From contig DZCR01000190.1 in assembly GCA_022736495.1 (NCBI GenBank), forward strand, positions 1-5,862: a DNA stretch of 5,862 bases. The letters are read 5' to 3'. A program made the translations under genes and the position numbers. The first letter of the stretch is position 1. Each line of letters begins with the position of its first letter. This document shows positions 5,395 to 5,862 of this stretch, piece after piece. Source of the DNA: Desulfobacca acetoxidans. GTDB lineage: Bacteria; Desulfobacterota; Desulfobaccia; Desulfobaccales; 0-14-0-80-60-11. The notes below the pieces were generated by a model. It had not been told where the DNA came from. It did not search any database and worked only from the letters and a program-made list of their open reading frames with translations.

Positions 5395-5862
5395 GAGCCT
5401 CTTGCAAAATTCATAAAGAATTGGCGATCGAGATGAGGGATCGTCAAGGTATTGGCAGTCCTGAGTTCATGAAACCGTGCTTTTTTGCCCTCTTTGCTGG
5501 AAATCGAGCCGATTTTATTGAATATAGGACAGACCGCTCCCCGGATAATCTTGCCAAACCCCGGCCAGCCTTGAGCTGCTCAGCTGATCAGCTTGAGCAA
5601 CTGGTCGGCAAGCAAGGCAATGACGCCAAACATGAGGTGGAGCCCAACTTTCTTGGCGCCCCGCACCATCACGTTGTCACCGCCAAACTCTTCCTTCCAG
5701 GCGGCCGTTAAACCGCTCCGCCACCGTCCGTTCTTTGCACCTGGCCGCCTCATGGGGCGTCAGCGGCATAACCCCTTGCCCCCGGCCATTTTTATCGATG
5801 ATGGGGACGGTATGGCCACCTGGCTGTCGTGCAGGGAGGCCGCGGTCAACGCCAGGCTGATG
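5395..5862 (-). mobile_element. Remnant of a DDE-transposase insertion sequence (3' end inside the window)
   Basis: The right end of the window is the 3' part of an insertion sequence read on the minus strand. The likely outer end starts at 5395 with GAGCCTCTTGCAAAATTCAT, which resembles the 'gag...cttgcaaaa' terminal repeats of IS4/IS5/IS1182-like elements (from memory). About 165 bases of non-coding end separate it from the transposase stop at 5580. The other end lies beyond the window, so the terminal repeat pair and target duplication cannot be checked. A plus-strand frame at 5421-5711 is a shadow and not a gene. Confidence 0.65.
5580..5862 (-). pseudogene. Broken DDE transposase, C-terminal part, continues past the window
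   Basis: Three minus-strand frames must be joined to read a transposase. From the window edge, ISLALTAASLHDSQ matches the segment after the first catalytic Asp. Around 5815-5819 the frame jumps to GHTVPIIDKNGRG...HEAARCKERTVAERFNGRL, which carries the likely catalytic Glu. Near 5695-5700 an extra G shifts it again to EEFGGDNVMVRGAKKVGLHLMFGVIALLADQLLKLIS and a TGA at 5580-5582. In intact relatives about 30-40 residues, including the second catalytic Asp, lie between HDSQ and the GH-x-P-I-I-D strand; they are missing here. The enzyme is therefore inactive. The family is IS4/IS5/IS1182-like; I cannot fix the subgroup. Confidence 0.8.

Noticed and set aside
5421..5711. 96-codon plus-strand ORF
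   Set aside because: It overlaps the insertion-sequence end and the antisense of the transposase remnant; no family features and no ribosome-binding site.

Overview
The window looks like chromosomal DNA of a Gram-negative bacterium. A BamD-type outer-membrane lipoprotein points to an outer membrane. The gene set and protein style (GTP-type PEP carboxykinase, DUF72 protein, BamD, thioredoxin, small CxxC proteins) resemble Desulfobacterota (deltaproteobacterial) genomes; this placement is inference and no marker gene proves it.

Left part (1-3143), core-like, with rows counted at about 55-58% G+C inside two genes. It holds the 3' end of a GTP-dependent PEP carboxykinase gene (+, cut by the window edge) and a complete DUF72 gene (+). 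A convergent gap of about 256 bp carries two related C/G-rich palindromes. On the minus strand, trxA (thioredoxin) lies upstream of bamD. trxA has a recognisable promoter and a good Shine-Dalgarno. A 9-bp G/C stem-loop lies between trxA and bamD.

Middle and right part (about 3180-5394), accessory-like and more AT-rich. It has a gene-poor stretch (3213-3752) and then, reading leftward on the minus strand from about 5271, a run of small genes: a 60-aa protein, a 22-codon ORF joined to it by an ATGA overlap, a GNAT acetyltransferase, a 90-aa conserved-looking protein with its own strong promoter, and a 71-aa CxxC...C protein with a hairpin touching its Shine-Dalgarno. The four larger ones have clear ribosome-binding sites, so they look expressed, but only the acetyltransferase has a recognisable activity. 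Within the acetyltransferase gene, G+C falls from about 50% (5' part) to about 32% (3' part).

Right end (5395-5862): the 3' end of a decayed insertion sequence. Its minus-strand DDE transposase is broken by an internal deletion and a +1 frameshift and runs off the window.

The core genes are metabolic and envelope or redox housekeeping. I do not see a complete recognisable defence, toxin-antitoxin or CRISPR system. The most unusual material is the small-gene cluster at 3753-5271.
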